From Betaproteobacteria bacterium (lineage in GTDB: Bacteria; Pseudomonadota; Gammaproteobacteria; Burkholderiales; Rhodocyclaceae): DNA of 7,087 nt. The stretch spans positions 1 to 7,087 of the forward strand of contig JAEHDO010000166.1 in the NCBI GenBank assembly GCA_016880375.1, in the 5' to 3' direction. Made by a program: the position numbers and the translations under genes. Below the pieces are notes generated by a model. That model worked only from the letters and a program-made list of their open reading frames with translations. It had not been told where the DNA came from and did not search any database. Positions 5,599 to 7,087 of the stretch are shown piece by piece (the stretch's first letter is position 1; the number at the start of each line of letters is the position of its first letter).

Positions 5599-7087
5599 AT
5601 GGTTTACACGCATAAATCGCCGGCGCTGCTGATCATCGGCATCGTCATGCTGGCCTGGGGCTGGCTCAACCAGAGCGGCACGGCCGACGGACTGCAGGCC
5701 TGGCTGCACCCCGGCGCCTACAAGGAACAGAAGCAGGATGTCGAGAAACACCAGGCGGCGGAAAAGGCGGCCGCCGACAAGGCTGCTGCCGAAGGCAAGC
5801 CGGCGCCCGAAGCCAAGGCCATGAAGCCGGGCAAGTTCGACGCCGTCAAGCAGGGGCAGGCGAACTTCGCCACCATCTTCGGCGGCCTCTTCACCGTCGT
5901 CGGCCTGCTGATCCTGGCGTTCCGGCCGAAGGAAGGCCACCTCGACTACTACCTGTCGATCTTCCCCGGCATGGCCTTCATCCTCGCCATCGCCTTCGTC
6001 GTGCGCTGGGGCCTCGATCCGATGTTCGCCAACTGGGGCAAGGCCGCCCAGCCGACACTGGGCTGGAACTTCGCCACCATCCTCAACCTCAACTACGTCG
6101 TGCTCGGCATCGTCATCGGCATGATCGTGGTGAACGTGCTCCGCATCCCGGCCTGGGCCGCCAACGGCGTGCGCACCGCGCGCTTCTTCCTCAAGACCGG
6201 CGTGGTGCTGCTCGGCACGCTCTACAGCGCGGCGGAACTGGCGCAGCTCGGCGCCCTCTCGGTGGTGATGATCGGCGTCTTCGTCCTCGGCTCGGTCTGG
6301 CTGGTGCTGCTGGCCGGGCCGCGCATCAACGCCAGCAACTCGATGACCGGCGTGCTCTCCGCCGGCGTCGGCGTCTGCGGCGTCTCGGCGGCGGTGGCGG
6401 CCTCGCCGGTGGTGAATGCCAAGGCGGTGGACATCGCCTTCACCCTCGGCACCATCCTGTTGTGGGGCGTGCTGTGCATGTTCATCTTCCCGACCATCGG
6501 CCACCTGCTCGAGATGGGCCCGGTGCAGTTCGGCGCCTGGGCCGGCACCGGCATCCTCAATTCGGCGCAGGTCGCCGGCGCGGCGCTGGCCTTCGATCCG
6601 CACGGCATCCAGACGCTGAAGGTGGCGGAGATCTTCAACATCACCCGCGTGCTGTTCCTGCCGCTGATCGTCGTCTGGCTGGCCGCCTGGTACGTCAAGC
6701 GCGAGGCCGGCGCGCAGAAGGTCGACCTCGGCAAGGTGCTGGTCGCCAAGTTCCCGGTCTTCGTGCTCGGCTTCATCGGCCTCTTCATCCTCTCCTCGAT
6801 GGGGATGTTCGCGCCGGCCGGACACTACCAGGGCAAATACTTCTCCAGCACGGAAATCAAGGAGGACAAGCTGCTCAAGGAGAAGGATCTGGCTGCGCTT
6901 CAGGCATTGCTGCCCAAGGTGGCCAAGCCGGAGGACAACAAGGCGCTGCAGGACCTCATTGCCAGCAAAAAGCTGGCCACCCGCGACCAGGACGTCCTGC
7001 TGCGCGGCGTCGCCAAGATGGAAGGGCTGGACAAGGGCGCCAAGGACGCGCTCGGCAACGCCCACAAGGCCGCCTGGCACGACTCGA
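5599..7087 (+). CDS. YeiH/UPF0324 family membrane protein, putative sulfate exporter (partial, C-terminus off right edge)
   Basis: The first 496 residues are present with no stop before the window ends. It is an inner-membrane protein of the YeiH/Cons_hypoth698 family, annotated as putative sulfate exporters; the transported substrate is not firmly established. Family blocks are RFFLKTGVVLLGTLYS (195-210), GVCGVSAAVAASPVV (258-272), GAWAGTGILNSAQVAGAAL (312-330), the helix starting KVAEIFNITRVLFLPL (341-356), and KFPVFVLGF (384-392). Likely membrane helices are near 8-24, 90-108, 117-136, 159-180, 197-213, 220-240, 276-300, 347-364 and 384-404, with re-entrant or weaker segments between. Two hydrophilic Lys/Ala/Glu-rich stretches (about 41-87 and 413-496+) interrupt the fold and make the protein much longer than the roughly 340 residues of E. 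coli YeiH. The start is fixed by AGGAGG 8 nt upstream. It lies 138 bp behind the kinase-Usp gene with its own control region, so it may be a separate unit. Confidence 0.88.
   Translation, partial: MVYTHKSPALLIIGIVMLAWGWLNQSGTADGLQAWLHPGAYKEQKQDVEKHQAAEKAAADKAAAEGKPAPEAKAMKPGKFDAVKQGQANFATIFGGLFTVVGLLILAFRPKEGHLDYYLSIFPGMAFILAIAFVVRWGLDPMFANWGKAAQPTLGWNFATILNLNYVVLGIVIGMIVVNVLRIPAWAANGVRTARFFLKTGVVLLGTLYSAAELAQLGALSVVMIGVFVLGSVWLVLLAGPRINASNSMTGVLSAGVGVCGVSAAVAASPVVNAKAVDIAFTLGTILLWGVLCMFIFPTIGHLLEMGPVQFGAWAGTGILNSAQVAGAALAFDPHGIQTLKVAEIFNITRVLFLPLIVVWLAAWYVKREAGAQKVDLGKVLVAKFPVFVLGFIGLFILSSMGMFAPAGHYQGKYFSSTEIKEDKLLKEKDLAALQALLPKVAKPEDNKALQDLIASKKLATRDQDVLLRGVAKMEGLDKGAKDALGNAHKAAWHDS

Noticed and set aside
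5518..7080. Minus-strand open frame of 520 codons opposite the YeiH-type gene
   Set aside because: It is antisense to a gene with strong family motifs and a perfect ribosome-binding site. Its Glu/Asp/His/Gln-rich composition is what the complement of a hydrophobic membrane gene gives.

Overview
The window is a dense, GC-rich stretch of bacterial DNA with six protein genes, two of them cut by the window edges, and very little intergenic space. Gene content and base composition suggest a Gram-negative proteobacterium. The set of a GlcD/GlcE glycolate oxidase, a MOFRL-type glycerate kinase, a kinase/universal-stress fusion and an enlarged YeiH-type transporter fits Betaproteobacteria, perhaps Rhodocyclales. 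That placement is inference from gene content, not a measured phylogeny.

Left half (1-3230, all minus strand): a carbon-salvage operon read gckA -> glcD -> glcE. Glycerate 2-kinase (3230-1956) is followed 52 bp later by glcD (1903-446). glcD overlaps glcE (449 to beyond base 1) through an ATGA stop/start; a third subunit gene, glcF, would be expected just off the left edge. GlcDE(F) oxidises glycolate to glyoxylate, and glycerate kinase returns glycerate (made from glyoxylate through tartronate semialdehyde) to glycolysis as 2-phosphoglycerate. Both ends of a glycolate/glycerate pathway therefore sit in one transcription unit. The enzymes linking glyoxylate to glycerate are not in this window. 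A strong hairpin fills the gckA-glcD gap.

Middle (3231-3304): a 74-bp divergent control region. On both strands it holds weak sigma70-like hexamer pairs with 17-bp spacers, each placed so that transcription would begin at or next to the start codon. Neither flanking gene has a good Shine-Dalgarno sequence, so both may be leaderless.

Right half (3305-7087, all plus strand): a calcineurin-like metallophosphoesterase (3305-4048) overlaps by 25 bp a two-domain protein (4024-5460) with an N-terminal Ser/Thr protein kinase and a C-terminal UspA domain. The pair is probably translationally coupled and may form a phospho-signalling module, though no substrate can be read from the sequence. After a 138-bp AT-rich control region with a direct repeat and two short dyads comes a YeiH/UPF0324 membrane protein ('putative sulfate exporter family'). 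It has a strong ribosome-binding site and runs off the right edge. It carries two Lys/Ala-rich hydrophilic insertions not expected in the canonical fold of about 340 residues.

I see no RNA genes, insertion sequences, CRISPR arrays or phage genes. The best second-look items are the enlarged transporter, the phosphoesterase/kinase-Usp pair with its altered nucleotide-binding loops, and the divergent, possibly leaderless, promoter region.
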